64,000 bases of DNA, from NCBI RefSeq assembly GCF_015207505.1, contig NZ_JADEWT010000011.1:26201-90200 (forward strand), given 5' to 3'. The notes beneath the pieces were generated by a model that made no database searches, was not told the DNA's origin, and was given only the letters and a program-made list of their open reading frames with translations. Shown here piece after piece: positions 46,587 through 55,993 of this stretch; position 1 is the stretch's first letter; every line of letters starts with the position of its first letter. The DNA is from Tychonema sp. LEGE 06208 (GTDB taxonomy: Bacteria; Cyanobacteriota; Cyanobacteriia; Cyanobacteriales; Microcoleaceae). The position numbers and the translations under genes were made by a program.

Positions 46587-46817
46587 ATGAAAGTATCTAT
46601 CTCTTTGCCAGATGAGCTAGTGCGTTACATTGACGAGCGTGTAGAAAATCGCAGTCGGCTAGTTGAGCTTTTATTGCAAGGATGGCGCAAACAACAAGAA
46701 CAGCAGGCAATGGTAGAAGCCTGTTTATTGCTCGATGAACTGAGTGATGAATTAGCCGATGAGGAGGAAGCATGGCAGCAAGCAGCGATTACCGACTGGG
46801 AAGCATCTGGCTCGTGA
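46587..46817 (+). CDS. Ribbon-helix-helix antitoxin (MazE-like)
   Basis: A 76-residue protein. The N-terminal MKVSISLPDELVRYIDERVENRSRLVELLLQG is a ribbon-helix-helix DNA-binding domain. The acidic C-terminal tail (LDELSDELADEEEAW) is the usual toxin-binding part. It overlaps the toxin gene by 46 bp, which couples translation. It should repress its own operon together with the toxin. ATG at 46587; no Shine-Dalgarno of note. Confidence 0.88.
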   Translation: MKVSISLPDELVRYIDERVENRSRLVELLLQGWRKQQEQQAMVEACLLLDELSDELADEEEAWQQAAITDWEASGS

Positions 46818-47134
46818 ATTTCGATCCCTCAGTCGGTACAGAAATCCGCAAGACTCGACCGGCGGTAATTATTTCAGGAACTGCTTTTAATCAACGCAGT
46901 AAAGTCACAGTTCTGCCCATCACTTCTGCTGTTCCAAACGAGGGTTTACGAGCTGTTGTTTTGCCTGTGATTCCTTCGACTCTCAATGGTCTGAATACCG
47001 AGAGTTTTATCGTGTGCGTCGATCCGATGACGTTTGATAAACGCAGACTTGTGCGCTGTCTTGGGCAATTGGAGTTGCAACAAATATCCGAAATTCAACT
47101 GATTTTGGCTCGATATTTAGAGCTTGAAGATTAG
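46772..47134 (+). CDS. mazF: MazF/PemK-type mRNA interferase toxin
   Basis: A 120-residue MazF-fold ribonuclease. The start region GSIWLVNFDPSVGTEIRKTRPAVIIS holds the conserved loop and Arg of the active site, and TVLPITS holds the conserved Ser/Thr. The remaining strands match the family (VDPMTFDKRRLVRCLGQL). It would cleave single-stranded mRNA at short sites when freed from the antitoxin encoded just upstream. The length is typical and all motifs look intact, so the toxin should be active. Confidence 0.92.
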   Translation: MAASSDYRLGSIWLVNFDPSVGTEIRKTRPAVIISGTAFNQRSKVTVLPITSAVPNEGLRAVVLPVIPSTLNGLNTESFIVCVDPMTFDKRRLVRCLGQLELQQISEIQLILARYLELED

Positions 47135-47735
47135 GGCAATGCAAAAGCTGGGGAGTGACAAACATAGCATCGAGTAATGAAGGATTTCTGGATAGTTGAA
47201 AACTTTTCCTACATTTTGCCCTTTGGCATCGATATAAGTGGCATCGAAAACGGAAATATGGACTTTGATGAGCGAATTCAGGCTGACCATACATACATGG
47301 GATATAGCTAGCTACATGGACAAAGAAGTTGTGGTTTGGTTGGATGGGCGGCGATAGCCGCCCTGTAAGGATTATAAGGTTTACTGACAAATGAGAATTA
47401 CCACAACTTGTGGCGGGTGTTGTTTTTTGCTTGAAGTTTTATGCTGAGTCACACGCTCAGTTGGTGATGCAGGAGACTTGTCGAGAATTTGTTCCTCGCC
47501 CCAAGGGAAAGCAAGCTGCACGGCGGTGGGTTGGGATTCGGGAGAACCGTATTTGTTGGAAGTAGCCATCTGTTTTATATATGGGGTTGGGGTTTGCATT
47601 GAGGAGAAGTTAGTTGGCAAACTTTGCTTTCCACATTTCTACAATGATTAATTTTTCAAACTTTCACTAGAGTCAGTTTCAGATCGCGAGCTATGATCTA
47701 AAATTGATCTTGACAATGACTTGATTCAGGTGTAT
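47135..47735. other. Intergenic region between mazF and NACHT gene
   Basis: About 600 bp. Weak frames exist on the minus strand: 47117-47290 (57 codons, reads SLIKVHISVFDATYIDAKGQ) and 47381-47620 (79 codons, reads VQLAFPWGEEQILDKSP). The first has protein-like text and could be a gene remnant that overlaps the mazF 3' end. I cannot support either as an intact gene. The NACHT promoter should lie near the right end. Confidence 0.4.
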
Positions 47736-50700
47736 ATGGCAAGCCTCAAAGCTTCTGAGAAGGGACAAGCAGAGATTAAGCAGGCGAGGAAAGAAAAAGG
47801 GTGGAATATAGATGATCCCAGATGGCTTGTGGAAGCTAGTCAAGTTCTGGAGCCAAACAAAGTTTGGCAAGAAAGCCCCCCTTATGCTGATGGTTGCTCT
47901 GAAGGGACTTGGAAGCGCTTTCTGTACGGAACAGAAGCCGTTAACACCAATGTCTTCAAGGCTTTCTGTACAGTTTTAGGTCTGTCTTGGAATGAGATTG
48001 TCGATCGCACGGATGTCAGTCAAAGTGAGTCGCTGAAACCAACGGGTACGAGCGCACCTGACTGGCGACAACTTTGCCTCACCATGCTTGAGCGTAAAAG
48101 ACGGCTCACCGTCGATAATTGGCTCAATGGTGCGGATGATAGGAGGCTATCCTTTGAACTACTAGATTTTGTGCCACTGGGATTGCTACAGCAGAAAAAA
48201 GATCAGAATGGTAGAAATATCGATTACGCAGTAACAGAGAAGTTTGACGCAGAGGAGCAGTTTTTTCATGAAGTTCTGCGGGAGGGAAAAAAAAGTCCGA
48301 AAAGCCAAGGGCGACGGCTAGCCATTATCGGAGAATCGGGGGCTGGAAAAACTACGCTGTTGCTCAAAATTGGGTTTTGGATGTTGGAACAGTTGGAACA
48401 GACAGATGAAGTACCGATCTGGATTGATGGGAGAGAGGTAGGCACAAAACCCGTAGATCAATATTTGAAAGAGTGGTTGAAAGATGCTTCTGGAAAGGTG
48501 GGAGATGTACCCTCGGAATGGCTCGCCAACTTAGATAAACGCTTAGAAAATGGTCGGGCTTGTTTTCTGCTAGATGGAGTTGAAAAGCTACCCAATAAAT
48601 TTTTAGAACAGTTGACAGACAGGAGAATAAAGTGCCGAGTAGTGTTGACCTGTCGGACAAGTATCTGGAACTCCAGTAAAGATGCCTTAGAAGTTTTAGG
48701 GTTTGATACTTATCAAAATCTAGGCTTGAGACTTGAACAGATCGAAAAGTTAATTAATGCTTGGTTTACCAGCGACGCAGAGCAGTTATGGACTGAGTTA
48801 AACCAGCCAAGATATCACCGCATTAAAGATTTAGTTAGTAATCCTCTATATTTAACGTTTTTGTGTCGTACTTGGCAACCACAACGCCAATTGCCCAGTA
48901 CCAAAGCAGGTCTAATTCAATGGTTTCTTAATACAGACTATGACCGGAGCATTCCAGAATCTACTAAACCCCAAAAGCAACGCTTGATAAATTCTCTCTG
49001 CCAATTGGCAAAACAGGCAATTGAGAGAGGCGAATATCCGTTATCGCATTCCCTAGTCTGTTCTCACTTAGTGAAATCAAATGAGGATTTGTTTGGGTTA
49101 GCTATCAACCAACTTGGATGGTTGCAGCGTGTCAGTCCTGACCAAAAGGACTATGACTTTATACATGACTCATTCAAGGAGTATTTTGCCGCGAAAGCTA
49201 TACCGCATTGGGACTACTTTTTAAAGCACCTTCCTCACAACCCAGATCAAGGTAAATATCTCATTTTTGAGCCACAGTGGAAAGAGGTCATTTTGCTATG
49301 GCTGGGACGTGAGGATGTGGACAATAAGGAGAAAGAAAAATTTATTAAGTCATTGGTAGAGTTTGAGGATAGGTGTCAAGACTTTTATTTTTATCGAGCG
49401 TGTTGTTTAGCAGCGTCGGCAATAGCTGAATTTAAAGAGTGCAGACGTGATAGGGAGATTGTATTGTGGCTTGTTAGATTAGGCTTCAGTTCTCAGACAT
49501 TTGACGCTCCAAGCGCACAGTTGGCGAGAGAAACACTTCTAGAAACAGATCGTACCCTTGCTGTCACCATTTTGATTGACACAATTAACAATAGGCTAAA
49601 TCTTTGTGTAGGTTATTTATTGATTTGGGAATTAGGGCAAATTGGTATGGGTTCACCAGAAGCTATTTCTACTCTCCTGTCCTTGATTTGCACTAGCACC
49701 CCTGATGCCACCCATTATGAATGTAACTCTAACCACTATCAAGCGATTGATAGTTTAGCACAAATTGCTTTTAACGACTCAGAATCAATCAAAGTTATAA
49801 GTGACCTGATAGATAGCAATACTGATATGCTTACCCGCGTTAAAGCCGCTGACTGTTTAGGTAAAATTGCGCCTAGTCACAAGTCAAAAGCTATCAATCC
49901 TTTGATTGAATTAATGGATTCTGAACAAAATGATAATCTTCGTTCTAGAGCAGCTTATAGCTTGGCGAGAATGGATAGTCAATACTTAAAAAAAGCAGTT
50001 GAAACTCTGAGCGAGATTATTGATAGTTATAAAGATTTTAATCCTAATGATTTCATTCATCATTTAGTAGCTAGTCGCTTAATAGAAATTGCACCTGAAC
50101 ACCCTAAAGCGATTGCGGTGGCTCTCTTGCTGGAAACTACAGCGAACTATCCAGAATCAATTACAGAACTAACCGATATGCTTGGCAGCAGTGCTGACTT
50201 ATCTATTTGTATTGGAGCTGCAAAAAAACTAGAAAAAGTTGGAATAGGCAATGATGAAGCAGTCAAAAAACTGATTGAACTGATGTACTCTAATATCGAT
50301 TCGTCGATCTGTGTTATCGTGGCTGAATGTTTGGGTAAAAAACTCCAAACCCATCAGTTTGAGTTAGCAATTTCATCTATGAAAGACTGTCTATCCGACC
50401 TGGTTGCTGAAAGTGATTTTAATCTCTACTACAACTGCTATAAAGCGATTTGGCCTTGTTCCCAAAACATGAGCTACCCAGAATTTTTCAGGGCTTGGCA
50501 TGGTGAACCACAAAGCCACAAATGGGAACTGTTTCCCCAGGAAATTCTGCGTGCGCTCTCCACTGATTCACAATTAAGGGATTCTGTGAAGCTAATTTGT
50601 ATTGACGGGAGCAAGTTCATTGAACCTGATAACCCATCAAGTAAAATTTATAGCGAAATGGTTAAGCAGGGCTGTTCTAAAAGCGATGATGGAACACCTA

Positions 50701-50969
50701 AAACAATGCTTGACCTTCAAACTTATTGGGATTTGCTAGACAGCGAAAAACAGATTGTCTTAGTCTTATACGAAAACCATAAAGGAACAGAACCCAAAGA
50801 CTTTAGTCAGTGCTTTCTTGATGCCATCAGCAAATTTGATGGCTTGATTTGTATTGTTAGCAGTCAACCAGAGGACAATCTGTACTTGAAACAATTTTCA
50901 GATAGCGATACTCATCTGATTGAGAATATCGTCAAGTGGATAAAAGTGAGCCTTCTCGAAAATCTGTAA
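47736..50969 (+). CDS. NACHT-HEAT STAND NTPase
   Basis: A 1077-residue signal-transducing ATPase from ATG 47736 (a TTG five codons earlier is less likely). The N-terminal about 95 residues (EGTWKRFLYGTEAVNTNVFKAF...) form a helical HTH-like domain seen at the start of cyanobacterial NACHT proteins. The NACHT domain has P-loop GESGAGKTT (199-207), Walker B CFLLDGVEKL near 280, and VVLTCRTSIW as sensor 1. Helical repeats of HEAT type (about 600-870: DCLGKIAPSHKSKAINPLIELM and similar) should be the sensor. The C-terminal about 130 residues are an alpha/beta domain with no recognised catalytic site. Bacterial NACHT proteins are established anti-phage factors; that role here is inferred. Confidence 0.9.
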   Translation: MASLKASEKGQAEIKQARKEKGWNIDDPRWLVEASQVLEPNKVWQESPPYADGCSEGTWKRFLYGTEAVNTNVFKAFCTVLGLSWNEIVDRTDVSQSESLKPTGTSAPDWRQLCLTMLERKRRLTVDNWLNGADDRRLSFELLDFVPLGLLQQKKDQNGRNIDYAVTEKFDAEEQFFHEVLREGKKSPKSQGRRLAIIGESGAGKTTLLLKIGFWMLEQLEQTDEVPIWIDGREVGTKPVDQYLKEWLKDASGKVGDVPSEWLANLDKRLENGRACFLLDGVEKLPNKFLEQLTDRRIKCRVVLTCRTSIWNSSKDALEVLGFDTYQNLGLRLEQIEKLINAWFTSDAEQLWTELNQPRYHRIKDLVSNPLYLTFLCRTWQPQRQLPSTKAGLIQWFLNTDYDRSIPESTKPQKQRLINSLCQLAKQAIERGEYPLSHSLVCSHLVKSNEDLFGLAINQLGWLQRVSPDQKDYDFIHDSFKEYFAAKAIPHWDYFLKHLPHNPDQGKYLIFEPQWKEVILLWLGREDVDNKEKEKFIKSLVEFEDRCQDFYFYRACCLAASAIAEFKECRRDREIVLWLVRLGFSSQTFDAPSAQLARETLLETDRTLAVTILIDTINNRLNLCVGYLLIWELGQIGMGSPEAISTLLSLICTSTPDATHYECNSNHYQAIDSLAQIAFNDSESIKVISDLIDSNTDMLTRVKAADCLGKIAPSHKSKAINPLIELMDSEQNDNLRSRAAYSLARMDSQYLKKAVETLSEIIDSYKDFNPNDFIHHLVASRLIEIAPEHPKAIAVALLLETTANYPESITELTDMLGSSADLSICIGAAKKLEKVGIGNDEAVKKLIELMYSNIDSSICVIVAECLGKKLQTHQFELAISSMKDCLSDLVAESDFNLYYNCYKAIWPCSQNMSYPEFFRAWHGEPQSHKWELFPQEILRALSTDSQLRDSVKLICIDGSKFIEPDNPSSKIYSEMVKQGCSKSDDGTPKTMLDLQTYWDLLDSEKQIVLVLYENHKGTEPKDFSQCFLDAISKFDGLICIVSSQPEDNLYLKQFSDSDTHLIENIVKWIKVSLLENL

Positions 50970-51032
50970 AAGCGATCGCCATCAAGTGAATAATTTTAAT
51001 CACGCTAAGTTGTCGAGTTTTTTATAATCGGT

Positions 51033-51062
51033 AAAAAGTTAAGCTTTTAAGCTTAACTTTTT
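51033..51062. terminator. Bidirectional terminator
   Basis: A perfect 12-bp stem AAAAAGTTAAGC/GCTTAACTTTTT (51033-51044 with 51051-51062), a TTTTAA loop, and T or A runs on both sides. It lies between the NACHT stop and the convergent calmodulin-Erv gene. Confidence 0.88.
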
Positions 51063-51071
51063 AGCTGATAT

Positions 51072-53480
51072 CTAAGCAACCTCTACGAACACACCGCTGC
51101 GAGCAAACTCCTCTTCTTCAGGACTAAAGACAGGAGCTCGATCGACAAGATCGGGGTCAAAGTAATATGTCTCTTGTAGGAATTGTCCGGTGACGATCGC
51201 CTCCTCCAACTCCTTGATATAATCTTGGGCAACTAAGCAGGCCTCCTTGATGCCTTCCTCATCCCGCTTATCCAATAGCTTTTGCAATGTTGCTCTCACC
51301 CCTGTCAGTCGTGCTGCGGGTTTGAGCATACCGTAGAGGCGGTACATCCGATCGGTGGCAATGCTGATGTGTTTGAGGGCTTTGGCTCGTGCTAGCTCAG
51401 AGTCAATGCTGGGCCAATAACGAGTGGTATAAAATGCTTTCTCATCCTTGTGATACCACTCCTCCGATCGCGCAATTGATGAGGAGACAGTATTGTGCAG
51501 CTTCCAGAAGAATAAGCGCAGGGAATCGCCATCTACTACGGTGGACAGCTTTGCCTCCATTGATACCTCAAAGTTATTCAGACGCGGGTCACGCCCAAGC
51601 ACAAGGTACTCCACAGGGTACATTTCCACCTCCTTATTCTGCACGACGTAGGCGTTGAGGTGGTGGCGGCAGTAGGGGCAGGGATACATAGTGGCAAACA
51701 GCTTGAAAAAGTCCTTGAAGATGGCCACCAGAGTTTTTTGCTGTTGGGGGGTCTTGGTAGAGACGATTTCAGCCGTAGTGTGGAAGAAACGCCACACCGC
51801 AGGGCCAATATAGTAAGGGAAGCTGACGCGCATTTGTGAATTCTTTATTTCACTGCGATCGATATAAACGTCGATAAATGACACATATTGCGAAAGCTCG
51901 CCAGACTCGCGCCCAAACTCCATGCGTTCGCGTCGTTTCTGTACCCCATTTAGGTAGTTGTGCGTCAAGCGCCATGCCTGTTGAAGCATTAGCTTTTGTT
52001 TTGGAGCGCATTTGGGAAAGCTTTCTATAACATCCGCCCCATAGCGCCCAAATTCCCCTGACGTTTTAGTGGCTTCGTACCACTGGTTTAAAGCCGTTTC
52101 GTCAGGCACCGTGTTCAAGGGGATGTCTGCTGCGGTAATGACGCTAAAGGCAGCCAGCAACTTCGGCATAAAGTCTTCATACCAATAGGCCACGGGCATC
52201 ATCGCACCATCGATTTTCTCTGAGGCATCCGAGAGGATGACGCGGTTCCACTTCTTCAGGTAATCTTTGGGATTTCCCTCGGATTGGGCTGGTGGCGGTG
52301 CCATTTCCTCACTCAGCTCCATTTTTCGCAGTCGGTTGAGTTCGTTGATGGCAAGCACGCCCTCGGCGATGTCGCGCAAGTTGAGACTCTTCTTCTTGAT
52401 GGTGATTGCAAACTCGACTCCCGCGGCAAACTTCTCCTTGGCGCTGGCAGATTTACCCCGCGCCTCCAACATGGCTTTTTGTTCTGCCAACATTTCTGGA
52501 GTTTTTTCGATCGTCTTCCAGTTCTTGATGCGAGCCTCTAGTCTGGCATATTCATCTTCGATCGATTTCACGACTGAATCCAGTACAGGGTTGCACGCAG
52601 ACTCTACGATACCTAATCCTTTATAAAGGGCGATCGCAGTTTTGACAAATTGCACAAAATCAGCGATTCTGTACGGCAAATTTCTCACGCGCAGGTGAGT
52701 CTGGTGGTTGGCGGAAAAACTCTCACGGAAGCTGCGGTAGGCCGCTCCCTGGATCAGACGAAACAAACCAATCTGCATTTGCAAGCGGGACGTACCGCGC
52801 TTCTTCTCAGTTTGTGGGTGTTGGGCGAGTAGTTCTTTTAGCCGCGCTATTTCTGGATTGCTATCGGTGGGTGCTTCTTCTAGATTAGGTTCAATAGTGG
52901 CAGAAGCTGCCTCATCGATCGCAGTTGCTGTACTTGCGATCGCAGCGGCTGTACTATCTGAAATCTCCGTTGTCTGTGTACTGACAACTGGAACCGGCGA
53001 GTCTTGATATCCGGTTGTGAGCTCTGATTCATCCGGTACCAGTTTGCAGAATTCCTCAAAGTCAATTGAGGCATCGCCATCATTGTCTACCTCTTTGATG
53101 ATCTCATCCAGCTCTTGCTCTGTGAGCCCAAACTGGCTCATCACACCCTGCATCTCATTTTTAGTGATTTGACCGCTGCCATCCTCATCAAATACACTAA
53201 ATGCCATTTTGAGACGACTCTGGCGATCGCCCTGCTGGGACACCATCAGCATTTTGAATTCCTCAAAATCGATACTGCCCGACAAGTCTACGTCCACTTC
53301 CTTAATCATGTCGCGCAGATCGGTTTCGTTAGGACTCTGGCCTAGCGATCGCATCACTTGACCCAGTTCTTCTGATGAGATAGAACCGCTCCCGTCTGCG
53401 TCAAATACTTTGAAGGCTTCCCATAACTTTGCCACCTCTTCTTCAGTCATGGCTTTTTTTTCAAGCTCCACAGATGTCAT
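51072..53480 (-). CDS. Calmodulin-like EF-hand / Erv-ALR sulfhydryl oxidase fusion
   Basis: An 802-residue protein without signal peptide or TM helix. Residues 11-147 are a calmodulin-like module with four canonical EF-hand loops: 27-38 (DADGSGSISSEE), 63-74 (DVDLSGSIDFEE), 98-109 (DEDGSGQITKNE) and 132-143 (DNDGDASIDFEE). ELGQVMRSLGQSPNE at 38-52 is close to eukaryotic calmodulin. After an Ala/Thr/Ser linker comes a helical region (about 215-545) I do not recognise. Residues about 555-695 look like an Erv/ALR FAD sulfhydryl oxidase: GPAVWRFFHTTAE, CPYC at 601-604, and LHNTV at 661-665 as FAD-contacting HN. Calcium-controlled thiol oxidation is inferred. It converges on the NACHT gene. Confidence 0.85.
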   Translation of the reverse strand: MTSVELEKKAMTEEEVAKLWEAFKVFDADGSGSISSEELGQVMRSLGQSPNETDLRDMIKEVDVDLSGSIDFEEFKMLMVSQQGDRQSRLKMAFSVFDEDGSGQITKNEMQGVMSQFGLTEQELDEIIKEVDNDGDASIDFEEFCKLVPDESELTTGYQDSPVPVVSTQTTEISDSTAAAIASTATAIDEAASATIEPNLEEAPTDSNPEIARLKELLAQHPQTEKKRGTSRLQMQIGLFRLIQGAAYRSFRESFSANHQTHLRVRNLPYRIADFVQFVKTAIALYKGLGIVESACNPVLDSVVKSIEDEYARLEARIKNWKTIEKTPEMLAEQKAMLEARGKSASAKEKFAAGVEFAITIKKKSLNLRDIAEGVLAINELNRLRKMELSEEMAPPPAQSEGNPKDYLKKWNRVILSDASEKIDGAMMPVAYWYEDFMPKLLAAFSVITAADIPLNTVPDETALNQWYEATKTSGEFGRYGADVIESFPKCAPKQKLMLQQAWRLTHNYLNGVQKRRERMEFGRESGELSQYVSFIDVYIDRSEIKNSQMRVSFPYYIGPAVWRFFHTTAEIVSTKTPQQQKTLVAIFKDFFKLFATMYPCPYCRHHLNAYVVQNKEVEMYPVEYLVLGRDPRLNNFEVSMEAKLSTVVDGDSLRLFFWKLHNTVSSSIARSEEWYHKDEKAFYTTRYWPSIDSELARAKALKHISIATDRMYRLYGMLKPAARLTGVRATLQKLLDKRDEEGIKEACLVAQDYIKELEEAIVTGQFLQETYYFDPDLVDRAPVFSPEEEEFARSGVFVEVA

Positions 53481-53633
53481 AACTAAATTTTCCCTGATTT
53501 TTTTATTAGCTGTCTATTGATTACGACCAATATACTTTAATTCCTGATGACTTACGCAACGGTCTTCTCAAATCCCAGGGGGTTGCCGACATCTCCCACT
53601 TTGGCTTGTGACAGTTACTCTATCAGTTTGATA

Positions 53634-54284
53634 TTACTCCCAGTAATTTTCCCAATCATCCTTAAAAAATTCCTGTAATCTCTGCATATACGCATCAGTC
53701 TTAATCTTCACCATCCACAGATTATTAGAGTTGCTGCCTCCCTTGCACACAACACCTTCATCCACACCGTATTTCCCCTCGCGAATATCATCCATAAACT
53801 TGCCCGTCAGTTTGCCGCGATAAATCACTCGCGCAATATTTAATTTACCAAAATCCTGAATAAACCGATCGGGAATAACCATACCGCGATCGGTTTCCAC
53901 ATCAAAAAGCACCAATTGTTTGCGATCGTCCTTTTGGTGCATTCCCGCAAACGAGTTAGCACCAAAAAACTCTGTAAACACCGTAATTTCCGCACAGTGA
54001 TACTGTTCATTTTCTCGAAAGATAGACTCTAACGGACTAGCAAAATCTCTCTTAAATATTTCCGGTGCTGTTTCTAAACCTGGATGTGCAGCATTAAATT
54101 CTGCAATTCCCATTTCATCCAAATCAAATCTACTGCGACGCGTACCAAAAGCATACCAACCAAGTTCAACTTCCCAAACCCAATGCAAATTAGTGCCATC
54201 GTACTTCTCAAAAGCTATACATTGTTTGTTAGGGCAATTTTTACTATCTGGAATTTTGGGATAGGCAAGTTGAACTCGTGTCAT
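53634..54284 (-). CDS. RNA ligase-family nucleotidyltransferase (compact)
   Basis: A 216-residue covalent nucleotidyltransferase. Motif I is FEKYDGTN with the AMP-accepting Lys27. Motif III-like text is TVFTEFFG (101-108), followed by LVLFDVE (124-130). Motif IV is DEGVVCK (175-181), and motif V is MVKIKT (191-196) with two Lys. These match the Rnl2-type RNA ligase domain (RNA_ligase, PF09414-like). It lacks an extra C-terminal domain, so it is a minimal ligase. Substrate is unknown; repair of nicked RNA such as cleaved tRNA is one option, noteworthy because a MazF RNase gene is about 7 kb away. Confidence 0.85.
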   Translation of the reverse strand: MTRVQLAYPKIPDSKNCPNKQCIAFEKYDGTNLHWVWEVELGWYAFGTRRSRFDLDEMGIAEFNAAHPGLETAPEIFKRDFASPLESIFRENEQYHCAEITVFTEFFGANSFAGMHQKDDRKQLVLFDVETDRGMVIPDRFIQDFGKLNIARVIYRGKLTGKFMDDIREGKYGVDEGVVCKGGSNSNNLWMVKIKTDAYMQRLQEFFKDDWENYWE

Positions 54285-54422
54285 ATAGAGGAAGGAAGTT
54301 CGGCAACGAGCAATGTACGGGATGTAACGGATGTAACGGATGTAACGGATGTCAGTCCGAGGGAAGTCGGAAGAAGGAAGAAGGAAAGGGTTTCTAACAG
54401 TTTCCCCCCTTCCCCTTCTTCC

Positions 54423-55700
54423 CTAAAAATCCCTCAATTGAGCAGTTTGAACCGCAATATCTTTCGTCTGGGCACCGCGGCGCACCTTCAGCTTGAGAAT
54501 TTGACCGATTTTGCTGTTTTCCACCAAATTTTGCAACTGTGCCGGCTGTGTCACTTTCTCGCCGTCAATTTGAACGATGACATCTCCCTTGCGAATCCCT
54601 GCTTCTTCAGCAGGCGTATTGGGCACAACTCGCATCACTAACACCCCTTTGACTTCCGGGACAATCGCAGGAGCATTGGGGTCAGCATTATTCTCTCTGG
54701 CCATTTCAGGAGTCAAAGCAATCATCTGAATCCCCAAAAACGGGTGGCTGACTTGTTCTCCCTTGGCTAACTGCGCGTAGATGGCCTTGGCTTTGTCGAT
54801 CGGAATTGCAAAGCCAATACCCATTGCATCAGCTCGAATCGCCGTGTTGATGCCAATCACTTCTCCCCTGCTGTTTAACAGCGGGCCGCCGGAATTGCCG
54901 GGATTGATGGCCGCATCCGTTTGAATGAAATCGAGCCGCTTGTCGGGAATGCCGACGGCTGCACTGGAGCGTTTGAGAGTGCTGATAATGCCCAAGGTGA
55001 CGGTGTTGTCAAATCCGAGGGGGTTGCCCACGGCGATCGCCCAATCTCCCACTTTCACCGCATCGGAATCTCCCAAGGTTGCCACGGGCAAGTTAACTTC
55101 CTTAGTATTAATTTTGACCACAGCCAAATCCGTTACTTCGTCAGTACCTTGGACTTGTCCTGGAAATGTCCGCCCGTCGTTTAGGGTGACAGTCACTCGA
55201 TCGGCTTTGTCAACTACGTGAGCATTGGTTAAAACAATCCCGCTTTTGTCGATGATGAAGCCCGAACCTTGACCGCGCAAGCGTTCTTGTCTGGGGGTCA
55301 TGCTTCGCAAATCTTCTCCCAAAAATCTGCGGAAGAAGGGGTCTTCCATTAACGGGTCGAGGTTGCGGCTGACAGTGCGCTCGGTATCAATGCGAACAAC
55401 TGCTGGCCCGACTCGATCGACTGCCGCCGTCACAAAACTGTTGGTATTTGTCGCCGCCGGGATTTCCGGGCTCTGCAGCGCTAGCATTTGCGGATTTGGC
55501 AGAGTCGCTGGGGAACTCAAATCTGCTTGCTGCACGGCTGTTCTTGCCATTTGCCGCGAGTTTGGCGGATTTTTGTCAATTGCTAAAGCCAGTGCAGGAT
55601 TGATGGCTAGAACGCTCAGGGCGATCGTCATTCCTAAAATTAGGGCGAAGTGGCGATCGCCTGTGCGGGGTGCGCGGTCAAAAAACTTAAATAGTCGCAT
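54423..55700 (-). CDS. HtrA/Deg-type serine protease with PDZ domain
   Basis: A 425-residue secreted protease. The N-terminal signal or anchor helix is at about 18-40 ([23 protein letters not shown]). The protease domain has the catalytic triad His161 ([10 protein letters not shown]), Asp191 (VTDLAVV) and Ser270 ([10 protein letters not shown]). A PDZ domain follows (about 320-415, [21 protein letters not shown]). It is paralogous to the protease at 26505, and the two differ mostly in the N-terminal part and PDZ. Synechocystis has three such genes (HtrA, HhoA, HhoB); which one this is cannot be told. ATG at 55700. Confidence 0.94.
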   Translation of the reverse strand: MRLFKFFDRAPRTGDRHFALILGMTIALSVLAINPALALAIDKNPPNSRQMARTAVQQADLSSPATLPNPQMLALQSPEIPAATNTNSFVTAAVDRVGPAVVRIDTERTVSRNLDPLMEDPFFRRFLGEDLRSMTPRQERLRGQGSGFIIDKSGIVLTNAHVVDKADRVTVTLNDGRTFPGQVQGTDEVTDLAVVKINTKEVNLPVATLGDSDAVKVGDWAIAVGNPLGFDNTVTLGIISTLKRSSAAVGIPDKRLDFIQTDAAINPGNSGGPLLNSRGEVIGINTAIRADAMGIGFAIPIDKAKAIYAQLAKGEQVSHPFLGIQMIALTPEMARENNADPNAPAIVPEVKGVLVMRVVPNTPAEEAGIRKGDVIVQIDGEKVTQPAQLQNLVENSKIGQILKLKVRRGAQTKDIAVQTAQLRDF

Positions 55701-55950
55701 AGCGTCAATCTTTGTTACTCTGAGTTATTCTGGTCAAGGTGTGCGAAGGTGTGCGATCGCGCCCGCTTAATTATTTGCGGCTCTCTAGATCCTAAATATA
55801 TTTTGACAGTTACAATACATGAGTCAGCAGCTTTGACGAATTCAACATATTCTCAATTCTAACTTGAAAAATTTCCCTACTAACATCAGTTTCACAAAAT
55901 AATGCAACACTAGACACGGGAGCCAACCCTTACCGAATAACTCATTCCCC

Positions 55951-55981
55951 AATCTAAAATCTAAAATCTAAAATCTAAAAT
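55951..55981. repeat. Short heptamer run (ATCTAAA)n
   Basis: Four consecutive ATCTAAA units just before the metal-sensor gene. The same unit appears in part near 58314 and 58321. Same repeat class as the longer STRR arrays. Confidence 0.8.
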
Positions 55982-55993
55982 GGCATAACCCCA

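Noticed and set aside
47381..47620. 79-codon minus-strand ORF near the NACHT gene
   Set aside because: Low-complexity, no recognisable motif and no clear ribosome site; kept only as a remark on the region.
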